NCBI GenBank assembly: GCA_036128855.1
Contig: JAYYPW010000008.1
Span: forward strand, 248,001 to 312,000
Reading direction: 5' to 3'
Length of the DNA: 64,000 nucleotides
From: JAYYPW01 sp036128855
GTDB taxonomy: Bacteria > Pseudomonadota > Gammaproteobacteria > Comchoanobacterales > Comchoanobacteraceae
The position numbers and the translations under genes were made by a program. The first letter of the stretch is position 1; the number at the start of each line of letters is the position of its first letter. This document shows, in pieces, positions 52,304 through 61,753 of this stretch. The notes below the pieces were generated by a model that searched no databases, was not told where the DNA came from, and saw nothing but the letters and a program-made list of their open reading frames with translations.

Positions 52304-53296
52304 ATGAAGAAAGTTTTAGTAACAGGAGGAAGTGGGTTTATAGCCATGCATGTTATAGAACAATTGTGGGCTAAAAACTATGCAGTTGTAACCACTGTCC
52401 GGTCAGAAGAAAGAAAAAAAACCATGCTAGAGTTTGCCAAGCAGCACCAGAAGGACCTAAAAGTGGTATTAGCAGATTTATGTGAAGATAGTGGCTGGCA
52501 AGATGCTACGCATGGAGTAGACGTTGTTATCCATGCTGCTTCACCATTTCCAGATGAGCCAGTAAATGATGAGAAAATACTAATAGAGCCAGCTCTAGAG
52601 GGAACAAAGCGAGTAATGCAGGCCGCAAGTAAGAATAAAGTGAAACGATTGGTCCTTGTATCATCTATCGCAGCAGTGGCGTTTGGCCGCAAAGATAAAA
52701 AAGATTTTACCAATGAGGACTGGTCTGATATTCATGGCGAAGGTATTGATGCATACCAAAAGAGTAAAACACTAGCTGAGCGATTCGCTTGGGATTTTAT
52801 CAAGCAAGACGAACACAAGTCATTAGAGCTTGTCACCATAAACCCTGGATTAGTTTTAGGGCCAATTTTGGGAACGCGGGTTAGCTCATCGAATAAAATC
52901 ATTCAAAAAATGATACGAGGAGAGTATCCAGGTTCTCCAAACATCCAAGTGGCAATTGTGGACGTCAGGGATGTGGCTGTGGTTTTAACCGCAGCAATAT
53001 CTAGTAAAAACATAGTTGGTCAGAGGTTATTATTAGCAGACAAGAATTATTGGATCAAAGATATTGCTCAGATACTAGCAAAACACGGTTACGATAAAGT
53101 TGCAACGCGGCAGTTACCAGATTGGATTTTCTGGGTGCTAAGTTTAGTAGATAGAAAAATAAAACAAGTGTGTATCTATTTAGGCATGGAGAAACATTAT
53201 GATTGCCAGCCAGCAAAAAAACTATTGCACTGGCGGCCAACTGATGGGCAGAAAACCATCTTAGCCGCAGCAAAAGATATTGCAAAAAAAACTTGA
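52304..53296 (+). CDS. NAD(P)-dependent epimerase/dihydroflavonol-4-reductase family protein
   Basis: This is a 330-residue extended short-chain dehydrogenase from the ATG at 52304 (AGGA six bases upstream); five codons upstream are also open. Cofactor motif VLVTGGSGFIAMHVIEQL, DLCEDSGW, VIHAASPFP, the active-site Y-Q-K-S-K-x-x-A-E and NPGLVLGPILG are present, as is the EEGYD/DFR-like substrate segment (GSPNIQVAIVDVRDVA). The physiological substrate is unknown. The domain resembles eukaryotic-like aldehyde/ketone reductases; transfer cannot be judged by eye. Confidence 0.85.
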   Translation: MKKVLVTGGSGFIAMHVIEQLWAKNYAVVTTVRSEERKKTMLEFAKQHQKDLKVVLADLCEDSGWQDATHGVDVVIHAASPFPDEPVNDEKILIEPALEGTKRVMQAASKNKVKRLVLVSSIAAVAFGRKDKKDFTNEDWSDIHGEGIDAYQKSKTLAERFAWDFIKQDEHKSLELVTINPGLVLGPILGTRVSSSNKIIQKMIRGEYPGSPNIQVAIVDVRDVAVVLTAAISSKNIVGQRLLLADKNYWIKDIAQILAKHGYDKVATRQLPDWIFWVLSLVDRKIKQVCIYLGMEKHYDCQPAKKLLHWRPTDGQKTILAAAKDIAKKT

Positions 53297-53347
53297 AAGT
53301 AAGATTTTACCGTGTTTTGATAATATATCCTTCACTGAACAGCTGAT

Positions 53348-53824
53348 ATGAAAAAATTAAGCCAAAACAATATTTTACCTTTTTGTCTGACTTCTTTGCT
53401 GTTAATAGCGGGCTGTGATAACAGTCGTGATTCAGATAATGAGTCTGCCGGTAGACTACTTGGTGGTATAGCAGGGGCAGCGATCGCAAACGATCGTACT
53501 GATGGAGACCCTTTAGGAACAGTGATAGGTGCAATGGCAGGTAGTTACATTGGTGGTCAGATTGGTAGAGATATTGATCAAAGTAATCGCGAGCGTATGG
53601 CCATAGTGCTTGAAAAGCAGCCATCCAATAAAACAAGCAAATGGATAGATCCTGATACGGGGGTTGTCTACGAAATGAGGCCAGCAGCTGCCTACAGAAA
53701 TAAACAAAGAATCTGTAGACCATTCACACTCAAACTACATGACCCAGATGGATCAGGAGCAGATTATATGCACAAAGGTATAGCATGCCGCGGCGATGAT
53801 GGCACCTGGGAGGTTGTAAAGTAA
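53348..53824 (+). CDS. 17-kDa-surface-antigen-like glycine-zipper lipoprotein
   Basis: This is a 158-residue lipoprotein with lipobox IAGC at about residues 20-23. A glycine-zipper region follows (LLGGIAGAAIAND; GTVIGAMAGSYIGGQIGRDID), then NRERMAIVLEKQPSNKTSKWIDPDTG and a C-terminal block CRPFTLKL, GIACRGDDGTWEVV. This order matches the rickettsial 17-kDa antigen/OmpA-like lipoproteins also common in proteobacteria. The role is in the envelope; details are unsettled. Confidence 0.82.
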   Translation: MKKLSQNNILPFCLTSLLLIAGCDNSRDSDNESAGRLLGGIAGAAIANDRTDGDPLGTVIGAMAGSYIGGQIGRDIDQSNRERMAIVLEKQPSNKTSKWIDPDTGVVYEMRPAAAYRNKQRICRPFTLKLHDPDGSGADYMHKGIACRGDDGTWEVVK

Positions 53825-53894
53825 ATATTTCTAGTAGCGCGAGTATTTATAATCAAGCCATAAGTGAAAACAACTACATAAAAGGATTCAGGCG

Positions 53895-55190
53895 ATGCGC
53901 GTTCAATTAAGTGGTGATGCACTCGTCTTTTTAGTTGGGTGCTCAGGATCTGGTAAATCGACCTTTTGCGAGACTTATTTTCAGCCGTCTCAAGTTGTTT
54001 CCTCAGATCAATGTAGAAAGCTAGTCTCGGATAGAGAAGAAGAGCAGCAAGCGACACAAGATGCCTTTACCATTCTTTACCAAATAGTTGAGAAAAGAAT
54101 ACGGCGAGGTTTATTTACGGTAATAGATGCAACAAACTTAGAAAAATCGGTAATACAGAAAATCAAAAAGTATGCAGAGGTTTTTAAAAGGAGTTTACAT
54201 GCATTTGTTTTCTCACTGCCACTAGAGCAATGTTTGACGTGGAATAACAAAAGACCGAAGCGACAAGTTGTATCGGAGGTAATTTATCGTCAGCATAAAG
54301 CACAGCAAAACGCACTGGAATATATTATCGCAGAAGAGATTACGCACACAGTACTTACGAGCGTTGATGCGATAAATGCAATAGAAATTGAAGTCAAGGG
54401 TACACAAATCTACACCCAAGCAGAAAAGCACATTATCGATGACGGGCCCTTTGATATCATTGGAGATGTACATGGGTGTTTGGATGAGTTAAATGATCTA
54501 CTTAGTAAGCTAGGCTATGTAATAAATAGGCAAGATGGATGTGAACATATGCATCATCCGCAGCGAAGAAAAGTGATTTTTGTGGGAGATCTTGTGGATA
54601 GGGGGCCCAATTCGGTCGGGGTGATTAATTTAGTACGTCAAGCGGTAGCAGATGGTGTTGCTTATGCAATTTTAGGCAACCATGATGAAAAATTGAAAAA
54701 AAAGCTCAGAGGTAAAAAGGTAAAAGTGCGGCATGGGCTCGAGACCACGCTAGCTGAGTTAGAGCGAGTACCCGAGTCTGAAAGGCAGTCGATACTCAAT
54801 TTCTTAGTGGGCTTACCTTATTACAGTATTTTTGCAGGGGGGAAGTTGGTCGTTGCACATGCGGGGATACTAGAAAAAGACATCGGTGAAATATCGGATC
54901 GGATTAAGCGTTTTTGTTTATACGGTGATATAACCGGTAAAACCAACGAATTTGGTTTTCCGATAAGAGGGAATTGGGCCAAGACATACCAAGGGGAAGG
55001 CCTTATTGTGTATGGTCATACGCCAGTAAGGCAGGTACATTGGGAGAATAATAGTGTAAATATTGACACGGCCTGTGTTTTTGGAGGGGCACTTACAGCA
55101 TTGCAATACCCAGAAAAAAAGTGTGTGTCAGTCAATGCACATGCGAGCTATGCTGAAGATATACGTTCCAAATCCGCGGACCAGTCTTAA
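53895..55190 (+). CDS. Polynucleotide kinase-phosphatase without ligase domain
   Basis: This is a 431-residue protein. An N-terminal P-loop kinase (Walker A GCSGSGKST at 15-23, SSDQCRKLVSD, VIDATNLEKS) is joined to a metallophosphatase (GDVHGC 190-195, GDLVDRGPNS 231-240, GNHDEKLKKKLRGKKVKVRHGLETT from 261, VVAHAGI, YGHTPV). This is the bacterial Pnkp layout, which heals RNA ends by 5'-phosphorylation and 3'-dephosphorylation; the usual form also carries a C-terminal ligase. Here the protein stops after the phosphatase. No Hen1 or ligase partner is seen nearby. Confidence 0.85.
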   Translation: MRVQLSGDALVFLVGCSGSGKSTFCETYFQPSQVVSSDQCRKLVSDREEEQQATQDAFTILYQIVEKRIRRGLFTVIDATNLEKSVIQKIKKYAEVFKRSLHAFVFSLPLEQCLTWNNKRPKRQVVSEVIYRQHKAQQNALEYIIAEEITHTVLTSVDAINAIEIEVKGTQIYTQAEKHIIDDGPFDIIGDVHGCLDELNDLLSKLGYVINRQDGCEHMHHPQRRKVIFVGDLVDRGPNSVGVINLVRQAVADGVAYAILGNHDEKLKKKLRGKKVKVRHGLETTLAELERVPESERQSILNFLVGLPYYSIFAGGKLVVAHAGILEKDIGEISDRIKRFCLYGDITGKTNEFGFPIRGNWAKTYQGEGLIVYGHTPVRQVHWENNSVNIDTACVFGGALTALQYPEKKCVSVNAHASYAEDIRSKSADQS

Positions 55191-55437
55191 AGTCAAACCT
55201 ATCGGGTAAGGCTGACTTTTACATTTACCCGTTATAAAAACATCAGTTAACAAAGTAGAAAATGAATACTATTAGGTGATTGGCGCGAGTATGAGATTGC
55301 ATTTTGTGGTGCATACAAAGCAGACAGGGGCAAAGTGTAAAATAAAAAGGCTGAGCAAGCACAATGATAGTTATAGAAACGTTTGACTATGGGAAATCCG
55401 CGTAGTAAGTTAAGATAACATTAACAGGAATTATACC

Positions 55438-57369
55438 ATGTGGTTACCAATCATTATTTGTAGTTTATTTATGCAACCATTCGCACAAGAGCTTGAAGAA
55501 GTGGTAGTAACAGCAGAAAAAAGAGAGGAGTCTCCTCTAGATCTCCCTGTGTCAGTCTCATCTATAGATCTATCTACTATAGATCGAGTAGAAATTCTGC
55601 GAGGTCCCGCATCAGCAGTCTACGGCACGGATGCTGTAGCTGGAGTTAATAATATTAGTATAAGAGACATAAGAGGCATGTCTGGCTCTATTAACTCAGT
55701 AGAGTCAGGAACTACATTGGTACCTCCCACTCTTTTTGATCTCGTGAATAGACCCTGGTTAGAATCAAAATTTTTGGACGTAACGCGTATACAAGTTTTA
55801 AGAGGGCCTCAAGGAACACTCTACGGCAGGAATTCCAAAGGTGGAGTCATAAATCTGATCACAGAAAAGCCCTCTGATTCTGAATTATCAGCTAAGTATG
55901 ATTCTAATTTCGGAGCTTCGACACAGTCGGGTACATCTGGCCAAGGTTTGAGTTATAATACAACGCGTGAGTTTGATAGCAACAATACGAAAATCAGATT
56001 CGAGCTTTTAGATAGGAATTTTGGTAACTACAACGTACCAAATGGAACATTTGCTGATAATGACATCGAAGTTAGAAACTCAGGTTTTGATAATACAACA
56101 GTATCTTTTGGTACGAATGTAGATATAAATGGGAAAAGTACCCTAATGATGGGGCAAAAGACCGATTATAGTTATGGCTTTCCTAGTTTCGTGGAGGGTC
56201 ACGCAGAAGGATCTATAGAATCTTTATTGTTTCGGGGGGAGCTGGCAGCAGGAGAGTTACTTGATGCAATCAATGTTGATGCCTACAACAACAAGATAAC
56301 CAAAACCGAGCATTCTACTTCCACTGGATCTTTGACGAAGACATTATTTTTAACTGAGCAACGTGGGGTAGATATGTCCACAGGTTTTAGCAGTAATAAT
56401 GTAGACCAGACTATATATTTTCGTTTTGTATCAGGCAACCAATCTATCACCAGCCCCAATACAGACGATCCTATGTCACTGGTAAAACTAGATGCTAACT
56501 TGTTTGGTTATAGTGCTAGTAGAGAGATGAATAATCTTATTGTGAATGTTGCGATGAGTTATGGAAGCAACGATTATTCACCTGAGGGAACAGATGAAGT
56601 TGACTTTAACAGCACAAGCATCTCTACAAGCTTGAGCTACACTGTCTCTGATGAACTTTCTGCGACCCTAAGTCTTGCTTCTATCGAAAGAGCACCTTCT
56701 CCAGTAGAACTTTTTATGAACGGAGAAAATCATACGATTAATCGTATTATTGATGGTAATGCTAACCTTAAAAAAGAGAAAGACAAGCCGGCTATTCTAA
56801 CACTCCAGTACGATCAAGGCACTATATATGGCTACGCTGCATACTTTCAAAATGATGTAGATAACTGTATTTATTTACAAGATGAAAATGAGCATGAATT
56901 CTTATCCGTAACGGCAGCAGATGTCCTACAGAAAAATGCAACGTTCGAAGGCTATAAAGTGGAGCTAGGCCGAACCTTCAATGTTGCAGGCGGTGAACTA
57001 GGTGTAACACTTGGTCGAGATGCTATGACAGGTGAATTTACAGATGGAGCTAACGTTCCAAGGATAGTTCCTGCCAGGAATATATATAGTTTCACATATA
57101 GTGTTTTTGATATTAAATCAAATCTCACGCTCACCGATGTTGCAGCACAAAATGATGTTGCAACCAACGAAACAACCACAGCTGGCTTTAAAATGCTTGA
57201 TTTTAGTATTAGAAAGGACTTCAAATTAAGCAGGGGATCTGATCTCGATGTAACTGTTTTCGGACGCAATCTTCTAGACGAGGTAGCAAGAAATCATTCA
57301 TCGTTCGTCAAGAACGAAGTACCACTGCCAGGTAGAAACTTTGGGTTGAAATTAAGCTTCAGCTTCTAA
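55438..57369 (+). CDS. TonB-dependent receptor, ZnuD-like barrel, with a mosaic plug
   Basis: This is a 643-residue outer-membrane receptor. A signal peptide (residues 1-16) is followed by a TonB-box-like EEVVVTAEKREES and the plug. The plug has two copies of the R-x-x-x-LRGP-x-x-x-x-YG motif: ILRGPASAVYGTDAVAGV (53-70) and VLRGPQGTLYGRNSKGGVINL (120-140), where one is normal. The barrel ends ERAPSPVELFMNGENHTI, NLLDEVARNHSSFVKNEVPLPGRNF and LSFSF, features of the ZnuD zinc/haem receptors. The ligand may be zinc. AGGA precedes the ATG by eight bases. No TonB or Zur gene is in the window. Confidence 0.85.
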   Translation: MWLPIIICSLFMQPFAQELEEVVVTAEKREESPLDLPVSVSSIDLSTIDRVEILRGPASAVYGTDAVAGVNNISIRDIRGMSGSINSVESGTTLVPPTLFDLVNRPWLESKFLDVTRIQVLRGPQGTLYGRNSKGGVINLITEKPSDSELSAKYDSNFGASTQSGTSGQGLSYNTTREFDSNNTKIRFELLDRNFGNYNVPNGTFADNDIEVRNSGFDNTTVSFGTNVDINGKSTLMMGQKTDYSYGFPSFVEGHAEGSIESLLFRGELAAGELLDAINVDAYNNKITKTEHSTSTGSLTKTLFLTEQRGVDMSTGFSSNNVDQTIYFRFVSGNQSITSPNTDDPMSLVKLDANLFGYSASREMNNLIVNVAMSYGSNDYSPEGTDEVDFNSTSISTSLSYTVSDELSATLSLASIERAPSPVELFMNGENHTINRIIDGNANLKKEKDKPAILTLQYDQGTIYGYAAYFQNDVDNCIYLQDENEHEFLSVTAADVLQKNATFEGYKVELGRTFNVAGGELGVTLGRDAMTGEFTDGANVPRIVPARNIYSFTYSVFDIKSNLTLTDVAAQNDVATNETTTAGFKMLDFSIRKDFKLSRGSDLDVTVFGRNLLDEVARNHSSFVKNEVPLPGRNFGLKLSFSF

Positions 57370-57384
57370 TTTTAGGCTTTATTT

Positions 57385-57414
57385 ACCTACAGCATCTACG
57401 TGGGTGCTGTAGGT
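57385..57414 (+). terminator. Perfect 10-bp hairpin after the TonB receptor gene
   Basis: ACCTACAGCA (57385-57394) and TGCTGTAGGT (57405-57414) form a ten-base-pair stem with a ten-base loop, 16 bases after the stop codon. A T-run does not follow, so it may be a transcript-stabilising hairpin or a weak terminator. Confidence 0.5.
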
Positions 57415-57598
57415 AGTAAAGAGTTAACACGCATGATTGATTATCTTTTTACGGCAAAAAAGTGTTGTACTACTTATACAAGTTCTCCAATCAGCATGCA
57501 GTCAAAAGCATAAACTGAATGTGCAAACATAACAAAGAAACTAATACACCAATCAATAAGATTACTTTGAGATAAAGCCTGGGTAGAAAAACAGTATG

Positions 57599-57672
57599 CG
57601 CCCCGAGCAGGATTCGAACCTGCGACCTATCCCTTAGGAGGGGATCGCGCTATCCAGCTGTGCCATCGGGGC
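57599..57672 (-). tRNA. tRNA-Arg(CCT)
   Basis: On the minus strand the 74-base cloverleaf has acceptor GCCCCGA/TCGGGGC with discriminator G. The D-arm is TGGCACAGCTGGATAGCG. The anticodon stem-loop ATCCCCTCCTAAGGGAT gives anticodon CCT. The T-arm has GTTCGAATC. CCA is not encoded. Confidence 0.95.
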
Positions 57673-57865
57673 ATAATGTCGATATTAGCAAATTTTACTG
57701 CATTTGTCAGTGCGTATGTGATTGTCACTTTTGAGTAATGGTGTCCGGTGTGAAAAATAAAAAAGGAAAGATATATAAACGTAAAAAAATCACCTAATTA
57801 TGATGAGAGTCTTGCAAATTTATAATTTTTTTGTAAGTATTAGCTGATGCTATCTACAGAGTGAC

Positions 57866-58654
57866 ATGAATTTATTAAATAACTTTAGTGCACTATTTTC
57901 CACAGATATAGAAAGTATTTTTGTGACTTTATGTGCTTGCACGTGTCTCTATTTACTTGTGCGTATGGCTTTTTTCTCATCAGAAAGTGACGTGAGTCAG
58001 TACAAGCTAAAAAGTAACGCAAAAGAAAAAGAAAACAAGCAACAACCTCTAAAAAACGAAGACGCCCATACTGAACGTGTCGCACCAAATGTGGTTGCGC
58101 GCAAGCAGCATGTGGAGACTAAATCAGTATCAAAAGAAAAGGTATCAGCTAACCCTCAGGCTCAAGAAGTTAAGCAAGAAACCCCAGATTATACAAAACA
58201 AGAAGACCACGCTAAGGAAAATACAGAGGATAAGCCTACTCAACCCATTGTACTTTTTATTAAAAGTAAAAATGAAGAAAAGATCCATGGCTACAAGCTC
58301 TGGAAAGCACTTGCAGACAACGACGTGCATCTTTCAGAGGAGAAACATTTTCAGAGGTTCGCCGATAAAAGTGGCAAAGGAGAAGTGTGGTTTTACGTGT
58401 GCTCTCTTGCTCAGCCAGGTACATTTGACGTTTCCGACCCTGGTCGGATAAGTTGTCCAGGACTAGCTTTAATACTAAACACAGGTAAAATTAGTCAAAT
58501 AATGCACGCTTTCGATAGTTTTGTCGAGTCTGCTTATCATCTGGCAAAAGATCTAGATGCCATCGTACTAGATAGCGATATGAAAGCAGTTAATCGCGTA
58601 CAGATTAATACCTGGCGCCAAGAGATCACTAAGCATGCAGCTGCTTTATTATAA
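57866..58654 (+). CDS. zipA: Cell division protein ZipA
   Basis: This is a 262-residue protein. One N-terminal membrane segment (about residues 16-35) is followed by a charged, Lys/Glu/Gln-rich linker (50-125), and then the FtsZ-binding ZipA domain (about 127-262): IVLFIKSKNEEKIHGYKLWKAL, KGEVWFYVCSLAQPGTFD, GLALILNTGKI and DLDAIVLDSDMKAV. ZipA tethers FtsZ to the membrane. ligA, often adjacent, is not here; the IcmL-like gene overlaps its end by 20 bases. Confidence 0.8.
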   Translation: MNLLNNFSALFSTDIESIFVTLCACTCLYLLVRMAFFSSESDVSQYKLKSNAKEKENKQQPLKNEDAHTERVAPNVVARKQHVETKSVSKEKVSANPQAQEVKQETPDYTKQEDHAKENTEDKPTQPIVLFIKSKNEEKIHGYKLWKALADNDVHLSEEKHFQRFADKSGKGEVWFYVCSLAQPGTFDVSDPGRISCPGLALILNTGKISQIMHAFDSFVESAYHLAKDLDAIVLDSDMKAVNRVQINTWRQEITKHAAALL

Positions 58655-59417
58655 CAACCATAGCATTTTCAAACACTATATTGCACTTGTTGCATTATTG
58701 ATTTCTTCCTCTCTAAATGCATCTACATTTGGCCTACCACAAGCAGATGACATACCCAAGCAGCAAATGGTAATGGCAAGTAGCCGCACACAGAAAAAAG
58801 AAATACAACAACATACAGAAACCAACCCTATGCAGAAGGCAGAGCAGCCTAGCATCACAGTGAAGCAAGAGGATTTAGCGAAAGACCAAGTAGATACATT
58901 GAAAAGGCCGAACAATGCTTCAAGTGGGGCCAAAAAAAAACTTTCCCCGAAAGAAATCAAAAATATTACTACGCAAAGATCACTAAATAACTGGGTAGTT
59001 GAAACTGCGACGTCATTATTCTCGTATAGTCACAGACATCTTGACCGAGACAAAATGTACAATCAACAACGCTGCGATATAGAAACTTGGTCTCGTATTG
59101 AAAAAAGTTTATTCGCGACAGAATCGAGTTTACTATCTAGCGTTGCCCTCGATAAAATCGATAGTAAAGCCTTTTTAGTAGGACCCCCCGTATTTCTCCG
59201 TATAGAACCTAAGCAAGAGGGTAATCTAGTATGGATGAAAGTGCCAATCATGATCGTTTGGTACACACCTGATAAACCAGAAAAAGCTTTGCTTGATATT
59301 AGTTTAGCGGTTGGGAAAGATAATGAATCAAAAGAATTTTACTTAAGCGACTTTATTTACGACAGTATCACTCGTCCCAAAAAACCAGAAAAAGATATGT
59401 TGATGCTGACCGGCTAA
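58635..59417 (+). CDS. IcmL/DotI-like protein
   Basis: This is a 260-residue protein with a signal or anchor segment at about residues 15-32 and a polar linker to about 115. Residues about 118-245 follow the periplasmic domain pattern of IcmL/DotI of type IVB secretion: LNNWVVETATSLFSYSHRHLD, CDIETWSRIEKSLFAT, then GPPVFLRI and VWMKVPIMIVWYTP with LDISLAVGKDNE and FYLSDFIYD. In Legionella DotI sits in the inner membrane of the Dot/Icm core. No other dot/icm gene is in the window. It could be a stand-alone IcmL paralogue; the call is by pattern only. Confidence 0.55.
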   Translation: MQLLYYNNHSIFKHYIALVALLISSSLNASTFGLPQADDIPKQQMVMASSRTQKKEIQQHTETNPMQKAEQPSITVKQEDLAKDQVDTLKRPNNASSGAKKKLSPKEIKNITTQRSLNNWVVETATSLFSYSHRHLDRDKMYNQQRCDIETWSRIEKSLFATESSLLSSVALDKIDSKAFLVGPPVFLRIEPKQEGNLVWMKVPIMIVWYTPDKPEKALLDISLAVGKDNESKEFYLSDFIYDSITRPKKPEKDMLMLTG

Positions 59418-59552
59418 ATACGCCTCTATACATCGGATCATCAAAGCCGATTTGTTAGCATATGAAAAAATGGTTGACTCTACCATTTGGGTAGTTTTAA
59501 GATGATATCTTTACTGAAAGTATAACAAGCTCACTTTCTAACGGGGTTTTTA

Positions 59553-60566
59553 GTGCATATTGTTTGGGTCAAAGATGGTAGACAAGGCCATGAAAAGCAA
59601 ACACAAGCAGTACTTGCATCATTATCTACAACCGTGAAATGCAGTATAACGGAGTACCAAACACAGCAGTCAAGTTGGTGGGGTTATCTTGAGTTATTTT
59701 TATTCAATATCTTTGGTTTTTCCGGCTTCTCAACAACAAAAAGCGTAGCACAGCAATGTGAAAACCAAGACGTAGATATTATTATTGGTGCAGGGCAAGC
59801 TGCCTACCCAGTCATGTTACTAATCAAAAAAATGCTTACGGCAAATAATCTCAGATTAAATAAGAAAGACAAAAAACAAGCAGCCCTAGTAGCTATCTTA
59901 TCTCCTGAGTTTTATAAAAGCCAATTCGATATTATTTGTGTACCAGATCACCTTAAGCAAAAATACAGCAAAATCGAAAAATCATTGGTAAAAACAAACA
60001 TACTATATTTCCTAGGTGCACTTGCCAAGAGTACAAGCCAGCCAATATCTCAGAATATAGCAATGCTTACAATAGGAGGTCTTTGTAAACGATATAAGCT
60101 AGATGCTATGGTCTTAAAAGAGAAAATAAAAAATATATTAGAGCATTATCCTGAAAAGAAATGGTATTTGTTTACCTCAAAAAGAACCCCTGAAATTCTA
60201 GTAACAGCAGCTAAGGAAATGCAGAGTAAATATAAAAATATAATATTTTCTAATAATATGTACGATGAGATAATTCATGTTGCCGCAATGAAAATTGTGA
60301 CTGCAGATAGCGTGAGTATGATCTATGAGTGTTTATCTACACCTGGTGCAACATACTTACTAGATTTACCACACCGTCGATACGACACTATCATCGAGTC
60401 TACAAACGCATTAGTACAAACAAGAAAAATTGGATATATTGCTTACGATGAACTAGCAGGTAAGCTATGCTTTGAAGATCAAAAAAAACCAATTCAACCA
60501 CTCCAGCAAAGTGATGATATAGCAAAAGCGATTCTTGACACCATCTATGACTTTAAGGCGGTGTAG
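59553..60566 (+). CDS. ELM1/GtrOC1 family (DUF1022) nucleoside-diphosphate-sugar-type protein
   Basis: This 337-residue protein starts at a GTG (59553) with ACGGGG upstream. The N-terminal IVWVKDGRQGHEKQTQAVL matches the DGxxGHExQ opening of the mitochondrial-fission-ELM1-like family, which has a GT-B-like fold. Further matches are NQDVDIIIGAGQAAYPVML and ADSVSMIYECLSTPGATYLLDLP. Bacterial members often lie in LPS/envelope gene regions; a glycosyltransferase gene follows convergently, which fits. Confidence 0.82.
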   Translation: MHIVWVKDGRQGHEKQTQAVLASLSTTVKCSITEYQTQQSSWWGYLELFLFNIFGFSGFSTTKSVAQQCENQDVDIIIGAGQAAYPVMLLIKKMLTANNLRLNKKDKKQAALVAILSPEFYKSQFDIICVPDHLKQKYSKIEKSLVKTNILYFLGALAKSTSQPISQNIAMLTIGGLCKRYKLDAMVLKEKIKNILEHYPEKKWYLFTSKRTPEILVTAAKEMQSKYKNIIFSNNMYDEIIHVAAMKIVTADSVSMIYECLSTPGATYLLDLPHRRYDTIIESTNALVQTRKIGYIAYDELAGKLCFEDQKKPIQPLQQSDDIAKAILDTIYDFKAV

Positions 60567-60688
60567 TAAGCTATGAGAAAAGACAAAAAAAGATTTTTCC
60601 TGCGTAAAATGATAGGGAAAGAAATGGAAGGTTATGGCGAAAAAAGTACTTTTTCAATTGTATAGATAAACATTAAATACGTTAATTA

Positions 60689-61753
60689 CTACTTATTTAT
60701 GAGTTTTGCATAAAGATGCATCGTTTCTGTGACCATCTTAGAGGATAAAAATGTGTGGTCAGCTGGTTTTATATCGGGGTTATCGAGTAAATATCGGGTA
60801 GTTTTGATTAAGCTTGGAATATCCTGCACAGCTACAAGCCCCTGGGGAAATAAAGAAGTTAGTATTTCCTTTGTGCCACCGTGGTTCCAGCCGATAAGTT
60901 GTGCGCCGCAACTGATCGCTTCAATGGTAGTACGGCCAAAAGGTTCTGGAGTTAGTGATAAATTATAAGCAATATCGGATAATTTATAAATATTGGCGAT
61001 GTCATTTCTGCCACCGGTAAAGGTAATCCTATCTTGTAGGCCATGACTATGAATTTTATTCTGAAGTTCTTTATGAAAGCGTTGTTTTGATTTCGCTATA
61101 GGCCCAACAATCAGGCCGTGAATAGAGTGGTCTTCTTTGAGGCCTTGTATCACATCAATAAAACATTCAGGACCTTTCCAACGCGAAAGACGTGCAGGGA
61201 GTAGAAGGATTTTTTTGTTTTTGGTTTGAGGGAATTCCTGATACCATGCATCTAGCCATGCCTGGGATAATGGGGTTTTATTAAAAATAAGAGGATCACA
61301 GCCGCGGTAGATAGTAGTGATATTGTCTGGATCAACGGTATAAGAGGACAAGATATACTCTTTTACCGCATTTGATACAGCGATCATATGATCAACACGG
61401 GCCATAGCCTGTGATAAAAAAGGATATTGATACATGCCATGAAAGGTGGACACTAAAATGGGCTTTTGTTTGATCAGACCATAAGCAAAATAGTTGGTCC
61501 AGGCTGGTTTCCGAGAGCGAATGTGAACGATGTCAGGTTTTTCATTTTCATAGATTTCGCGGAGTTTCCAAATAGAGAAGGGCGGTAAGCTATAATGTTT
61601 ACCACCATCTTTTTCAATAGTAGCAACATTACTGCCACCCGATGAGATCACAATCGATTCATGGCCATGGCTCACTAAAGCACGAGAAAGGTCAATAACA
61701 CCTCTTTCCACACCACCAATGTTTAACGCAGGTAGTAATTGAACAACTTTCAT
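60689..61753 (-). CDS. GT4 family glycosyltransferase
   Basis: This is a 354-residue protein from the ATG at 61753 (MKVVQLLPALNIGGVERGVID), which has GAGAG upstream; the frame extends 28 codons further without a signal. The GT4 pattern is present: an N-domain with DIVHIRSRKPAW, a hinge TIYRGCDPLIFN, LLLPARLSRWKGPECFIDV, ITFTGGRNDIANIYKLSD and the nucleotide-sugar E-x7-E motif in LTPEPFGRTTIEAISCGAQLI. It probably builds LPS or another glycan. The acceptor is unknown. Confidence 0.88.
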   Translation of the reverse strand: MKVVQLLPALNIGGVERGVIDLSRALVSHGHESIVISSGGSNVATIEKDGGKHYSLPPFSIWKLREIYENEKPDIVHIRSRKPAWTNYFAYGLIKQKPILVSTFHGMYQYPFLSQAMARVDHMIAVSNAVKEYILSSYTVDPDNITTIYRGCDPLIFNKTPLSQAWLDAWYQEFPQTKNKKILLLPARLSRWKGPECFIDVIQGLKEDHSIHGLIVGPIAKSKQRFHKELQNKIHSHGLQDRITFTGGRNDIANIYKLSDIAYNLSLTPEPFGRTTIEAISCGAQLIGWNHGGTKEILTSLFPQGLVAVQDIPSLIKTTRYLLDNPDIKPADHTFLSSKMVTETMHLYAKLINK

